From JAFGBI01 sp964454025 (lineage in GTDB: Bacteria; Myxococcota_A; Polyangia; Polyangiales; Polyangiaceae), in the NCBI GenBank assembly GCA_964454025.1, contig CAYVRP010000010.1, positions 1 through 64,000 of the forward strand: a stretch of 64,000 nt of DNA, read 5' to 3'. Shown piece by piece: positions 8,321 through 16,955 of the stretch; the stretch's first letter is position 1, and every line of letters begins with the position of its first letter. The notes under the pieces were generated by a model. The model was not told where the DNA came from, did no database searches, and saw only the letters and a program-made list of their open reading frames with translations. The position numbers were made by a program, and so were the translations under genes.

Positions 8321-9664
8321 ATGACCTGGCTCCACGACAAGACGACGACCCTGCTGCGGCGCATCGAGGAGGCCAAGGAGAAGCGCGTCTTCCCCTACTT
8401 CCGCCCCTTCGAGAACGTCGGCGCGCGCGTGAAGGTCGGCTCGGGCACGTACCTCAACTTCATGTCGAACGACTACCTGGGCCTGTCTCAGGACCCGCGG
8501 CTCATCAAGCGCGCGGTGGAGGGGGTGCACCGCTTCGGGACCGGCCTCGGGAGCGCCCGGCCGCAGGCGACCAGCGTGCGCCACGAGGAGCTGGAGGCCC
8601 GCCTGGCGCGGTGGACGGGCAAGGAGGCGTGCGCCGTGTTCACCACGGGGTACCAGTCGCTGGTGGGGACCTTGCAGGCGTTCCTCGGAGACGACACCAC
8701 GCTCGTGCTCGACCGGCTCTGCCACGCTTCGATCATCGATGGGATGTTGATCGCCCAGGGGCAGTGCCCCGACCTCGAGGTGCGGTTCTTCAAGCACAAC
8801 GACGTCGCCTCGCTCGACAAGGCGCTCGAGGGCGCCACGCACGAGAAGCGGCTCATCGTCGTGGAGGGGCTCTACAGCGTGGACGGAGACATGACCCCGC
8901 TGTCCGACGTCGTCGCCGTGGCGCGCAAGCACGGCGCGGCGATCATGCTGGACGACGCGCACGGGCTCGGCACGCTCGGTCCCACTGGGCGCGGCGTCGG
9001 CGAGCTGCATGGGGTCCTCGGCGAGATCGACCTGCTGATCGGCACCTTCTCCAAGTCCTTCGGCACGGTGGGGGGCTTCGTCTGCGCCGATCGAGCCCTC
9101 GTCGACTACCTGAAGCTGAGCGCGCGGTCGTTCGTGTTCTCGGCGTCGCTGCCCATCGCCTGCGTGGAGGCGGCGCTGGCCGCCCTGGACGTCATGGAGG
9201 CGGACCACGGCCTGTTCCGTCGGCTCGCCGACAACGCCGCCTTCTTCCGGGAAGGGCTCCACGACGTGGGGCTCGACACGCACGGCGCGACGACGCACAT
9301 CACGCCCATCTTCCTCAACGACGAGATCCTGACCATGAAGTTTGGCGCCTACCTCTTCCACGGCGCCGACGTCATGATGATGCCCTTCGTCGCGCCCGGC
9401 GTCCCCAAGGGGTCCGAGCGCCTGCGGTGCAACGTGACCGCCGCCCACACCCGGGCGGACATGGGGTACACCCTGGAGGCGCTCGCGAAGATCGGCGTCA
9501 TGCTGCGGGTCTTGCCCTACGGGAAGAGCACCCGGGCCTCGACGTTGCAGAAGGCCTACTGGCTCGCCAACAACCGGTTGCGGGGCATACGCCGCGGGGG
9601 CCTGGCCTACTTGCGCCACGAGGTGGACCGCTACCTCAACCCGCCGCGGGACGACGGGGACTGA
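8321..9664 (+). CDS. Alpha-oxoamine synthase (KAPA synthase/KBL/serine palmitoyltransferase family)
   Basis: This PLP enzyme is 447 residues from the ATG at 8321; a GTG at 8306 is an alternative start. Family motifs are NFMSNDYLGLS, TGLGSARPQATSV, the Asp/His of LDDAHGLGTLG and the PLP lysine K245 in GTFSKSFGTVGGF. Members condense an amino acid with an acyl thioester and lose CO2, as in biotin, threonine, haem and sphingoid-base synthesis. The protein extends about 50 residues past the usual end with a basic tail (STLQKAYWLANNRLRGIRRG). A biotin role is not supported, because no bio genes are nearby. With the LuxE/LuxC pair next door, a sphingoid-like or amino-ketone lipid is plausible but inferred. 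Confidence 0.86.
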   Translation: MTWLHDKTTTLLRRIEEAKEKRVFPYFRPFENVGARVKVGSGTYLNFMSNDYLGLSQDPRLIKRAVEGVHRFGTGLGSARPQATSVRHEELEARLARWTGKEACAVFTTGYQSLVGTLQAFLGDDTTLVLDRLCHASIIDGMLIAQGQCPDLEVRFFKHNDVASLDKALEGATHEKRLIVVEGLYSVDGDMTPLSDVVAVARKHGAAIMLDDAHGLGTLGPTGRGVGELHGVLGEIDLLIGTFSKSFGTVGGFVCADRALVDYLKLSARSFVFSASLPIACVEAALAALDVMEADHGLFRRLADNAAFFREGLHDVGLDTHGATTHITPIFLNDEILTMKFGAYLFHGADVMMMPFVAPGVPKGSERLRCNVTAAHTRADMGYTLEALAKIGVMLRVLPYGKSTRASTLQKAYWLANNRLRGIRRGGLAYLRHEVDRYLNPPRDDGD

Positions 9665-9929
9665 CCCGCACCCTGGCCCGCGGACGACCGGGTCGACGCG
9701 GACCGAACCGAGGCATCGGGCGTCGCCGTGGGTGGCGACGGCAGGGCGCGGTGCGGCGCGGACGTTCACGCCGATGGCGGAGGCCCTGGCGGCGCCGCGA
9801 GCGACGGACCTTGCATCGCGGGCGGGAAATTGGCCGAGCACTGCAACAGCCAGGTCGGAATCCGCCGTGGCGCCTGGCCGCCGCCCGAACCGACTTGCTC
9901 GGGGGGCCCGCGCGGAGGACGATTGACGC

Positions 9930-12266
9930 ATGGCGCGCGTCTTTCGAGCTTCCTGCCCCTTGACTCTGGCAAGCCTCCTCGGTCTGGTCGCCTGTGCGAG
10001 CAGCGGACCGGCCACCGGACCCCTCGGGGGTGGCAGCGGGAACACCATCCCCGGAGCCGGTGGAGGGACGCCCGGCTCCGGCGGCGGGTCCGGGCTCGTC
10101 GGCACGACGGGGGGCGGCGGGGTGTCGCTCGTCGTCACGGCGACGTGCGGCAACGGCGTCCAGGATCCGGGCGAGCTCTGTGACGACCTGAACACGGTCC
10201 CGGGCGACGGCTGCAGCGCGCTCTGCCAGATCGAAGCCGAGTGGGAGTGCCCGGGCTTCGGGCAGCCGTGTGCGTTCAAGCCCGTCTGCGGGGACGGGAT
10301 CCTGTCTTCCACGGAGGCCTGCGACGACCTGAACACGGTGTCCGGCGACGGCTGTTCGGCGGATTGCCTCGCGGTCGATCCTGGCTGGCTCTGCCGTGTT
10401 CCCGGGCGGCCCTGCATCCCCTGGTGCGGCGACGGCGTCCTCACCTTCCCCGAGACGTGCGAGGACGCGAACACGGTGGCGGGGGACGGGTGTTCCCCCA
10501 CCTGCCTCACCGAACCGGGGTGGGACTGCTCGAGCGGCACCTGCATCCAGTCCGTCTGCGGCAACGGGGTCCAGGAGCTCGGCGAGTCCTGCGACAAGGG
10601 GGCCGACAACGGGCTGTTCTACGGCGATCCCGCCAACCCCGGCTGCTCCAAGACCTGCACCCTGGAGCCGAGCTGCCGTACCGGCGGCGTGACCGGCGCC
10701 TGCCAGACCTTCTGCGGCGACGGCAACATCGACCTCGGAGAGGTCTGTGACGACGGCAACATGAACCCCGGCGACGGCTGCGACACCGCCTGCCAGCCAG
10801 AGGGGGGCTTCACCTGCGAGACGATCCAGGAGCCCGACACCGAGCCTTGCAGCTCGGGCGGCGGCGAGTGCCTCATGCTGCCGGTGATCTACCGCGACTT
10901 CGACGGGCAGAACGTCAACGGCGGCCACCCCGACTTCTTCTACATGGGCGCCTCGGTGGGGGGCGAGAAGACCATCTGCGTTCCCAACGCCTCCGGCAAT
11001 CCCGATCCGGTCACCACGAACTGCTCGAGCACGGACTCGACCGAGCTCTGCACGGAGCTCGTGCTGCCCACGCTCAACGCGCAGGGCAAGCCGCAGTTCA
11101 ACCCGGCCAAGAACGGCATGTGCCAGTGCCGGTTCACGGACTGGGACGCCAGGAACATCATTACCTCGGCCAACGGGGAGGCGTGCACCGTCACGGGGGA
11201 CGGCTCGACGCGCTACCGGGTCGGCTTCAACAGCGTGCTCAACGTCCCCGTCATGCACAGCGCCGAGTCGTTCGCCCAGTGGTACACGGACTCGAGCTAC
11301 AGCACCGCCGTCCGGGGCACGCTCGAGCTCCAGTCCATCGGCGGCGGGCAGTACCAGTTCTCCAGCAGCAATGGGCTGACGGTCAACGACGACATTCACT
11401 CGTTCTGCGACAACGAGCGCTCCGCCACCCTGTCGAGCGGGTTCTTCCCCCTGGAAGACCAGCCCCGCGACAAGATCTGCAACATCTGGCCGTACTGGAA
11501 CACCGCGCTCGAGAACGACTGCTGTGCGGGGCCGGGCTGCCCGGTCGGTTCGCAGTGGGACGCTACGGTGGCGTACGGGTCCTGCAATCCCGGCGAGGGC
11601 GGGGCGCTGCCGTACGCGGAGGGCGAGATCACCGGCATGCTCCGGAACTTCTACTTCACCACCGAGGTCCGCTACCTGTTCCGCTACGGCGGCACCAGCG
11701 GGACGCTCGCGTTCTTCGGCGACGATGACGTCTGGGTGTTCGTGAACGGGCAGCTGGCGGTGGACCTCGGCGGGACGCACGAGCGGCTGGAGGACTCGGT
11801 CAACATCAACGGGGCCACCTTCGGGCTCGAGGAGGGGCGGATCTACGAGATCGCGGTCTTCCACGCGGACCAGCACCCGCGCGAGTCGAACTACCAGCTC
11901 ACGCTCACCGGCTTCCCCACCAACAAGTCCGCCTGCCGGCCTACCTGCGGCGACGGCGTGCGCGCGGCCGGCGAGGAGTGCGACGACGGCCCGGCCAACC
12001 AGAACGACCTGTATGGCGGCTGCACGCTCGACTGCAAGTTCGGCCCGTTCTGCGGCGACGGCGTGATCAACGGTCCGGAGCAGTGCGATCTCGGGCGGGA
12101 CAACGGTCCGGTCTACACCCCGACCAACGTCGGGGCCTGCTCCACGGGCTGCATGCTCGCCCACTTCTGCGGTGACGGCATCATCGACTCCGGCTACGGC
12201 GAGGCGTGCGACGACGGCGGGCCGAGCAGCTCCTGCACGGACATCTGCACGCTCAACGTCCGCTGA
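9930..12266 (+). CDS. Surface lipoprotein with DUF4215 cysteine repeats and fibro-slime domain
   Basis: The 778-residue product begins with a lipoprotein signal (hydrophobic core then lipobox LVAC). After a Gly-rich linker come about five DUF4215-type repeats (pattern C-G-[ND]-G ... E-x-C-D-D ... G-D-G-C ... C) to roughly residue 305. A fibro-slime/PA14-like domain follows: YRDF near the start, then GDDDVWVFVNGQLAVDLGGTH and IAVFHADQHPRESNYQLTL. Three further Cys-rich repeats close the protein. This architecture is common in Myxococcota surface proteins, and fibro-slime domains were first noted in Dictyostelium spore-coat and slime proteins. A GGAGGA ribosome-binding site precedes the ATG. 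A role in matrix or fruiting is likely but unproven. Confidence 0.9.
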   Translation: MARVFRASCPLTLASLLGLVACASSGPATGPLGGGSGNTIPGAGGGTPGSGGGSGLVGTTGGGGVSLVVTATCGNGVQDPGELCDDLNTVPGDGCSALCQIEAEWECPGFGQPCAFKPVCGDGILSSTEACDDLNTVSGDGCSADCLAVDPGWLCRVPGRPCIPWCGDGVLTFPETCEDANTVAGDGCSPTCLTEPGWDCSSGTCIQSVCGNGVQELGESCDKGADNGLFYGDPANPGCSKTCTLEPSCRTGGVTGACQTFCGDGNIDLGEVCDDGNMNPGDGCDTACQPEGGFTCETIQEPDTEPCSSGGGECLMLPVIYRDFDGQNVNGGHPDFFYMGASVGGEKTICVPNASGNPDPVTTNCSSTDSTELCTELVLPTLNAQGKPQFNPAKNGMCQCRFTDWDARNIITSANGEACTVTGDGSTRYRVGFNSVLNVPVMHSAESFAQWYTDSSYSTAVRGTLELQSIGGGQYQFSSSNGLTVNDDIHSFCDNERSATLSSGFFPLEDQPRDKICNIWPYWNTALENDCCAGPGCPVGSQWDATVAYGSCNPGEGGALPYAEGEITGMLRNFYFTTEVRYLFRYGGTSGTLAFFGDDDVWVFVNGQLAVDLGGTHERLEDSVNINGATFGLEEGRIYEIAVFHADQHPRESNYQLTLTGFPTNKSACRPTCGDGVRAAGEECDDGPANQNDLYGGCTLDCKFGPFCGDGVINGPEQCDLGRDNGPVYTPTNVGACSTGCMLAHFCGDGIIDSGYGEACDDGGPSSSCTDICTLNVR

Positions 12267-12339
12267 GGGGGCAGCGGCGGCGCCCGGCGCGCGCGGCGCT
12301 TGCCCGGGCGCCGGCGCCGGGGCACCCTCGCCGGCCCCG

Positions 12340-13749
12340 ATGTCCGGTCCCCTCCGCGAGCGCGCCGTCCTGGTTTCCGTCCAGCCGCCGACGGTGACCG
12401 ACGCCGACCATGAGGCGGACCTCGTCGAGCTCGGGCGCCTGGCGAAGACGCTCGGGTTCGAGGTCGTCGCCACCGTGTCGCAGCGGCGCGCCGCGCCCGA
12501 CCACGGGGCCGTGCTCGGCGCGGGAAAGCGCGCGGAGCTCGCGCGCTGGACCGGCGGCGACGGTGTCGGCGCGCCGCCTGCCCGCACCCGACCGCACCGC
12601 GCCCGCGCGCGGTGGCGCGCGTCGCCGCCGGAGGACGCGGGAAGCGGGGCGGGGAGCGAGGCCGCCGACCGCGAGGAGGAGGCGGACCAGGCCGGCGCGG
12701 GGGATCTGCCGCCGGTCGAGCCGGAGCGCCGCGCGAGCGTGGTGATCGTGAACGGGGAGATCACCCCCAGCCAGGCGCGCAACCTCGAGCGCGCGACCGG
12801 GGCGCGCGTCACCGACCGCACCGGGGTGATCGTCGAGATCTTCCACCGCCACGCGCGCTCCCGGGAGGCGCGGCTGCAGGTGGAGCTCGCGCGCCTCGCC
12901 TACGTGGCGCCGCGTCTGCGGGAAACGGGGCGGAGCGCGGGGCAGCGCCAGCAGGGGCGCGGCGCCGGGGACACCGAGCTCGAGCTCGACCGGCGCCGGA
13001 TCCGCGACCGCATCGCGGAGCTCCGGGACGAGCTCGCGAGCATCCAGCGCGAGCGGGAAACGCGCCGTGCGCTGCGGCAGGCGACGCGATCGGTGGCGCT
13101 CGTCGGCTACACGAACGCGGGCAAGTCCTCGCTGATGCGGGCCCTCACGGGCAGCGCGGTAGTGGTTGCGGACCAGCTCTTCGCGACGCTGGACACGACC
13201 GTGAGGGCGCTCCAGCCCGAAACCCGCCCGCGCATCCTGTTGAGTGACACGGTGGGGTTCATCAAGCATCTCCCCCACCATCTCGTCGCCTCCTTCCGGT
13301 CGACGCTGGACGAGGCCCGCGCGGCCTCGCTGCTCCTGCACCTGGTGGACGCGGCCGACCCCGCGCGGGAGGAGCAGGCGAGGATCACGCGCGCCGTGCT
13401 CGACGAGATCGGCGCCGGAGCGGTGCCGTGCCGGCTCGTCATGAACAAGATCGACCGCCTGAGCCCGGCCGAGCGGGCCGACCTCGCGGCGGCCTACCCC
13501 GGCGCGCTCCTCGTCTCCGCCCACGATCCCGCGGGGGTCGCGGCGGTGCGGGGCGCCATCCTCGAGTTCTTCGCGGGGCGCGCCCAGGAGGCCGAGCTCT
13601 CGGTACCCTACGGGCGCGCGGCCGTGGTGAGCGCGATCTTCGACTCCGCCGAGGTCCTCGAGCAAGCCTGCGACGAGGTCGGGATCCGGCTGCGGGTCCG
13701 CGCCGACGCGCCGGTGCTCGAGCGCTTGCGGGCTCTGGTCGCGCGGTGA
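12340..13749 (+). CDS. hflX: HflX-family GTPase
   Basis: This 469-residue GTPase has the HflX N-terminal domain (VLGAGKRAEL ... GEITPSQARNLE), a glycine-rich linker and a G domain. G1 is GYTNAGKSS, G3 is DTVGFIKHLPH and G4 is NKID. HflX binds the 50S subunit and rescues or splits stalled ribosomes during stress. Residues about 71-130 form an Arg/Pro- then Glu/Asp-rich insertion splitting the N-terminal domain where most homologues are continuous. No clear Shine-Dalgarno sequence precedes the ATG at 12340. The gene converges on the GH45 gene with a 26-base gap. Confidence 0.94.
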   Translation: MSGPLRERAVLVSVQPPTVTDADHEADLVELGRLAKTLGFEVVATVSQRRAAPDHGAVLGAGKRAELARWTGGDGVGAPPARTRPHRARARWRASPPEDAGSGAGSEAADREEEADQAGAGDLPPVEPERRASVVIVNGEITPSQARNLERATGARVTDRTGVIVEIFHRHARSREARLQVELARLAYVAPRLRETGRSAGQRQQGRGAGDTELELDRRRIRDRIAELRDELASIQRERETRRALRQATRSVALVGYTNAGKSSLMRALTGSAVVVADQLFATLDTTVRALQPETRPRILLSDTVGFIKHLPHHLVASFRSTLDEARAASLLLHLVDAADPAREEQARITRAVLDEIGAGAVPCRLVMNKIDRLSPAERADLAAAYPGALLVSAHDPAGVAAVRGAILEFFAGRAQEAELSVPYGRAAVVSAIFDSAEVLEQACDEVGIRLRVRADAPVLERLRALVAR

Positions 13750-13775
13750 AACCGCGGGCGCGGCCGCCGACGGCG

Positions 13776-15266
13776 TCAGCCGCCCGAGACGGCGCGGAGC
13801 TCCGCCGGGCATTCGATGGGCGCGTAGCGGATGTCGGGGTTGTCCGCCATCTGGAGCCACTCGATGTACCAGTTGCACCCGGCCATGAGCTCCGGCGAGT
13901 TGCCGAAGGCGTTCTGGCACATGCTGCGGATGCAGTTCGCGTCCGCGCCGCAGGAGGAACGGAAGCCGCCGTACTGCACCCCGAGATCGGTGGTGTGCCA
14001 CTGGGTCGAGCAGCCGTTCATCGCGCCCACGCCGCCACCCGGGATGAGGAGGTCGAACTGGTTCGCTTCGATGCCGCCGATGTTGGTCACCTGGACCACC
14101 ATCTGCTTGCCCTCGATGCCGGGCGTGGGCGAGCCGCGGCTGCTCGACCCCGAAAAGCGGATCTGGAAGCAGGCGCCGCACTGCGCCCCGTTGAACGCGG
14201 CGAACCCGTAGCTCAGCTTGTCGCTGAGCGCCCAGGGCGCCCAGCTGTGGCAGGTGAACGCGGTCCCACCCTCGCAGCCGTTGCGGTCCGCGTCGTTGAC
14301 GCCGATGTTGTTGTCATTGATGTCGCAGCTGTCGACCGGGTTGCTGGCGTTCGAGGTCCAGCCGCAGCTCGGCTTGCAGCAGTCCCAGTATCTGGTCGCG
14401 AAGCCGTTGGTGCCCCCTTGCAGATCGGGCAGAGTCTGTCCCGAACCGCCGGTGGCGGGGGTGCCGCCGGTCGGGGTGCTGCCGCCGGTCGGGGTGCTGC
14501 CGCCGGTGGGCGGAGTGCCGCCGTTGCCGGGGCTACCGCCCGCCGCGCCGCTGCAGCGCCCGCAGGACTCCGCGCAATAGTCGGCGTCGAGGAGCCACTG
14601 GTCGTCGCACCAGCCCCAGTCCATCGCGTGGTCGCAGCTCTCGTTCCCTGGCGGCACGACGTTGGAACAGGTCGAGGCGCCGCCGGCACTCGGGGTGCTG
14701 CCGCCAGTGGGCGGTGCGCCCCCGGCGGGTGGGGCGCCGCCGGTGGGCAAGGTGCCGCCGGCGGGCGGCGCGCCGCCGGCGGGTGGGGCGCCGCCGGCGG
14801 GTGGGGCGCCGCCAGCGGGTGGGGCGCCGCCAGCGGGCGGGGCGCCGCCAGCGGGCGGTGCGCCCCCGGCGAGCGGGGTGCCGCCGGTGGGCGAGGTGCC
14901 ACCGGCGGGCAAGGTGCCGCCCGTGCCAGGGAGGCTGCCGCCTGCTCCAGGTAGGGTGCCGCCCGTGCCAGGGAGGGTGCTGCCCCCTGCCGCGGGACTG
15001 GTGCCGCCCGCGGCGGGGCTGGTGCCGCCCGCGGTGGGACTGGCGCCGCCGGTGCCGAACGTGCCGCCGCTGCTCACCACGCCGTTGCCGCCGCTCCCGG
15101 AGGCGACCGGATCTGCTTCATCCGTGCTCGCCGACGTTCCTCCCATCACGGGGACGAGGGGGATTGGCGATCCCTCCTCGTCTCCGCAAGAGGCGACGAG
15201 GCTGGCGCTACTGAGCGTGGCGACCATGATGAAGGCAGGCCGAAGCTTTGGTGCGTGCCGCCGCAT
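13776..15266 (-). CDS. GH45 endoglucanase-like lipoprotein
   Basis: The protein is 496 residues from the ATG at 15266, which places a lipobox (LVASC) right after a signal segment. A long repetitive Gly/Ala/Pro/Thr linker surrounds a six-cysteine ShK-like module (C...C...C..W...YCAESCGRC). The C-terminal about 210 residues match glycoside hydrolase family 45. The signature ATRYWDCCKPSCGW carries the catalytic base Asp (near 293), and QFDLLIPGGGVGAMNGC carries the acid Asp (near 404). Many paired cysteines (GAQCGACFQI, GCNWYIEW) fit an extracellular disulfide-rich enzyme. The expected role is cleavage of cellulose beta-1,4 bonds at the cell surface. Family 45 is mostly eukaryotic, so acquisition by transfer is possible. 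Confidence 0.85.
   Translation of the reverse strand: MRRHAPKLRPAFIMVATLSSASLVASCGDEEGSPIPLVPVMGGTSASTDEADPVASGSGGNGVVSSGGTFGTGGASPTAGGTSPAAGGTSPAAGGSTLPGTGGTLPGAGGSLPGTGGTLPAGGTSPTGGTPLAGGAPPAGGAPPAGGAPPAGGAPPAGGAPPAGGAPPAGGTLPTGGAPPAGGAPPTGGSTPSAGGASTCSNVVPPGNESCDHAMDWGWCDDQWLLDADYCAESCGRCSGAAGGSPGNGGTPPTGGSTPTGGSTPTGGTPATGGSGQTLPDLQGGTNGFATRYWDCCKPSCGWTSNASNPVDSCDINDNNIGVNDADRNGCEGGTAFTCHSWAPWALSDKLSYGFAAFNGAQCGACFQIRFSGSSSRGSPTPGIEGKQMVVQVTNIGGIEANQFDLLIPGGGVGAMNGCSTQWHTTDLGVQYGGFRSSCGADANCIRSMCQNAFGNSPELMAGCNWYIEWLQMADNPDIRYAPIECPAELRAVSGG
14707..15063. repeat. 18-21 bp tandem repeats encoding the GH45 linker
   Basis: About twelve imperfect 18-base units run from 14707 to about 14922, each encoding a GGAPPA-type hexapeptide on the minus strand. 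Degenerate 18-24-base units encoding GGTSPAA and GTGGTLPG blocks follow to about 15063. Together they make the flexible linker between the lipid anchor and the downstream modules. Copy number is likely to vary between strains. Confidence 0.85.
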
Positions 15267-15769
15267 GAGCACGAACGTAGCACCCGCTGCTCGTACACGG
15301 AAACGGCTTCTGCCCTGCTGCACAATTGCAGCGCACGCTCGCGAGCGACCGCGGGCGCCGCGCGCTCGTTCCGAGACTCGATCGGAGTCGAGCCAGCAGC
15401 GATCCCCACGCGCGCTCCCTGACGCCATCGGAGCGCCGCCGTCCGTGCAGTCGCTGCCGCCTCGCGCGACGAGAACCGACACTGGATGTTTCCATCAGGA
15501 AGCTCTCCGGCGCCCCGGGGGGCGCCCCCGCGCGGAGCGACCAGGCGCGCGCGGCCCCTCGAGCCTCGTCGGGAGGCTTCGCCAGGGGACCAGGAAGAGG
15601 CGGCGAGCGCCCCGCTCCCGGGCGCCTCGCTCGCGGCTCGCCCGGCGCTCCCTCGAGAACGCGCCTTCTTTGTCCCCTGGCGGGCGCGCTCTCGGAGGAG
15701 CCGCGGGGCCCCGGCGCGCAGTCCCGGCGCTCGCCGGAGGCGCTCCCCCGCGGGGGGTCGAGGACGGGG
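15267..15769. other. 503-base non-coding gap upstream of the GH45 gene
   Basis: No reading frame here looks like a real protein; the open frames give Arg/Pro/Ser-rich translations. The gap holds the promoter region of the GH45 gene, with lower GC at about 15270-15330, and the 3' flank of the beta-branching cluster. A perfect GC palindrome with 8-base arms lies at 15509-15526 and has no T tract. Confidence 0.6.
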
Positions 15770-16579
15770 TCAGAGGCCGAGGAGGTCGCGCTCGGCGTAC
15801 AGCCGCATCAGGTTGTCGGAGAACCCGTCACCGTGATCGACGGTGATGACCTGTCCGCGCACCGAGTCCAACATCCCGCTCGCCAGCGCGACGGCGACGT
15901 TGGCCACCTCTTCCATCGTGAGCCAGCGATGGCCCGGGGGGGCCAGTCGCTCGAGGAAGGGGAACAGCTCCTCGCCGAACATCTCCGCCGCCGACTGCGT
16001 CGGGATGGCGCCGGCGCGGATCACGTTGATGCGGACGTCCTCGTCGCGCAGCCGGTAGGTGGCGTAGCGGCAGAGCGTCTCCAGCACCGCCTTCGAAGCG
16101 GCGACGAACTCGTAGCCCGGGCTGTACGCGTCGGGTCCACTGGAGGACATGGCGATGACGTACCGCGGGAAGCGCCCGAACGCGGCGCGCAGCCGCTGCA
16201 GGTACGCGAAGGTAGGCCAGGACGAGTAGTGGATGCTCTTGGCGAGCGCCCGCTCGGTCATCGCGTCGAAGTCACGGACGACGACCGATCCGGCCACGTT
16301 GCTCACGAAGACGTCGACGCCCGAGTGCCGCGCGCGGATCTGCGCGATCAGGTGCTCGGTGTCCTCGTCCTCGGCCGCGTCGGCCTGCACCAGCAGCGGC
16401 TCGGGCCCGCCCACCGCGCGGAACGCGCCCCGGAGCTCGTCCTCGTCGGCCGTACCCCAGCGGTAGGTGAGGACGGTCGCGGCGCCCCGGCGGGCGAATT
16501 CGAGGGCGATCGTCCGGCCGAGGCCGCGGGTGCCGCCGGTGACCAGGACCACCTTCGATGCGAAGCTCGGTTCGGGCAT
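15770..16579 (-). CDS. FabI/FabL-like enoyl-ACP reductase (SDR), copy 1
   Basis: This is a 269-residue short-chain dehydrogenase. The cofactor motif is VTGGTRGLG. The active-site pair Y156 and K163 have the Y-x6-K spacing of FabI/FabL enoyl reductases rather than the Y-x3-K of ordinary ketoreductases. SNVA replaces the usual NNAG, and VRGQVITVDHG closes the fold. The ATG at 16579 is preferred over the GTG at 16588 because GGAGG lies eight bases before it. It is the last gene of the minus-strand branching cluster and a paralogue of the gene at 16955-17773. It probably reduces an enoyl thioester, perhaps the branched dimethylacryloyl type, which is inferred. Confidence 0.82.
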   Translation of the reverse strand: MPEPSFASKVVLVTGGTRGLGRTIALEFARRGAATVLTYRWGTADEDELRGAFRAVGGPEPLLVQADAAEDEDTEHLIAQIRARHSGVDVFVSNVAGSVVVRDFDAMTERALAKSIHYSSWPTFAYLQRLRAAFGRFPRYVIAMSSSGPDAYSPGYEFVAASKAVLETLCRYATYRLRDEDVRINVIRAGAIPTQSAAEMFGEELFPFLERLAPPGHRWLTMEEVANVAVALASGMLDSVRGQVITVDHGDGFSDNLMRLYAERDLLGL

Positions 16580-16700
16580 GGTCGTCACCTCCCTGCGCGC
16601 TCGGCGCCGCTGCGGCCGGCCGTGATCCGCGGCCGCCGACCGCCCCGAGGCTCGGGGGCGCCCGGCACGGCCGGCGCGCGACGGCGCCTGGGGATCGCCC

Positions 16701-16955
16701 TCAGCCGCCCTTCTCCGCGAGGGTCTTCTGGAAGAGGTCTACCAGTCCGTCGATGTTCTCCAGCTTGTTGAGCTCGCTGCGCGGGATCTTCACCTTGAGC
16801 TCCCGCATCGAGCGGCTCACGACCTCGACCAGATCGAGGCTGTTCGCCCCGTAGTCGACCATCGATTTCTTCGGATCGATGGCGTCGAGATCGACGTCGT
16901 CGACCGCATCCGCCAGGTGCTTCTTGATGACGGCCAGAATCTCTTCCCGGGTCAT
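16701..16955 (-). CDS. Acyl carrier protein
   Basis: This 84-residue acidic helical protein has the phosphopantetheine attachment serine S39 in DYGANSLDLVEV, which is the DxGxxSxD motif. A strong ribosome-binding site (AAAGGAG) precedes the ATG. The ATG shares one base (16955) with the TAA of the upstream reductase, so translation is coupled. It is the only carrier protein in the cluster and must therefore serve the ketosynthase, HMG-synthase homologue, crotonases and reductases, unless the housekeeping ACP helps. Donor and acceptor ACPs are usually separate in known beta-branching cassettes, so a single one is notable. Confidence 0.93.
   Translation of the reverse strand: MTREEILAVIKKHLADAVDDVDLDAIDPKKSMVDYGANSLDLVEVVSRSMRELKVKIPRSELNKLENIDGLVDLFQKTLAEKGG

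Noticed and set aside
8321..9664. Oxoamine synthase as biotin gene bioF
   Set aside because: No other biotin genes are near, and the C-terminal extension and LuxE/LuxC context point elsewhere.
9636..12821. A 1061-codon minus-strand open frame across the fibro-slime and hflX genes
   Set aside because: Composition is repetitive Ala/Val/Arg with no motifs, while both plus-strand genes have clear domains.
15509..15526. GC palindrome as an intrinsic terminator
   Set aside because: The loop would be only two bases, there is no T tract on either strand, and it lies 240 bases from the nearest gene end.
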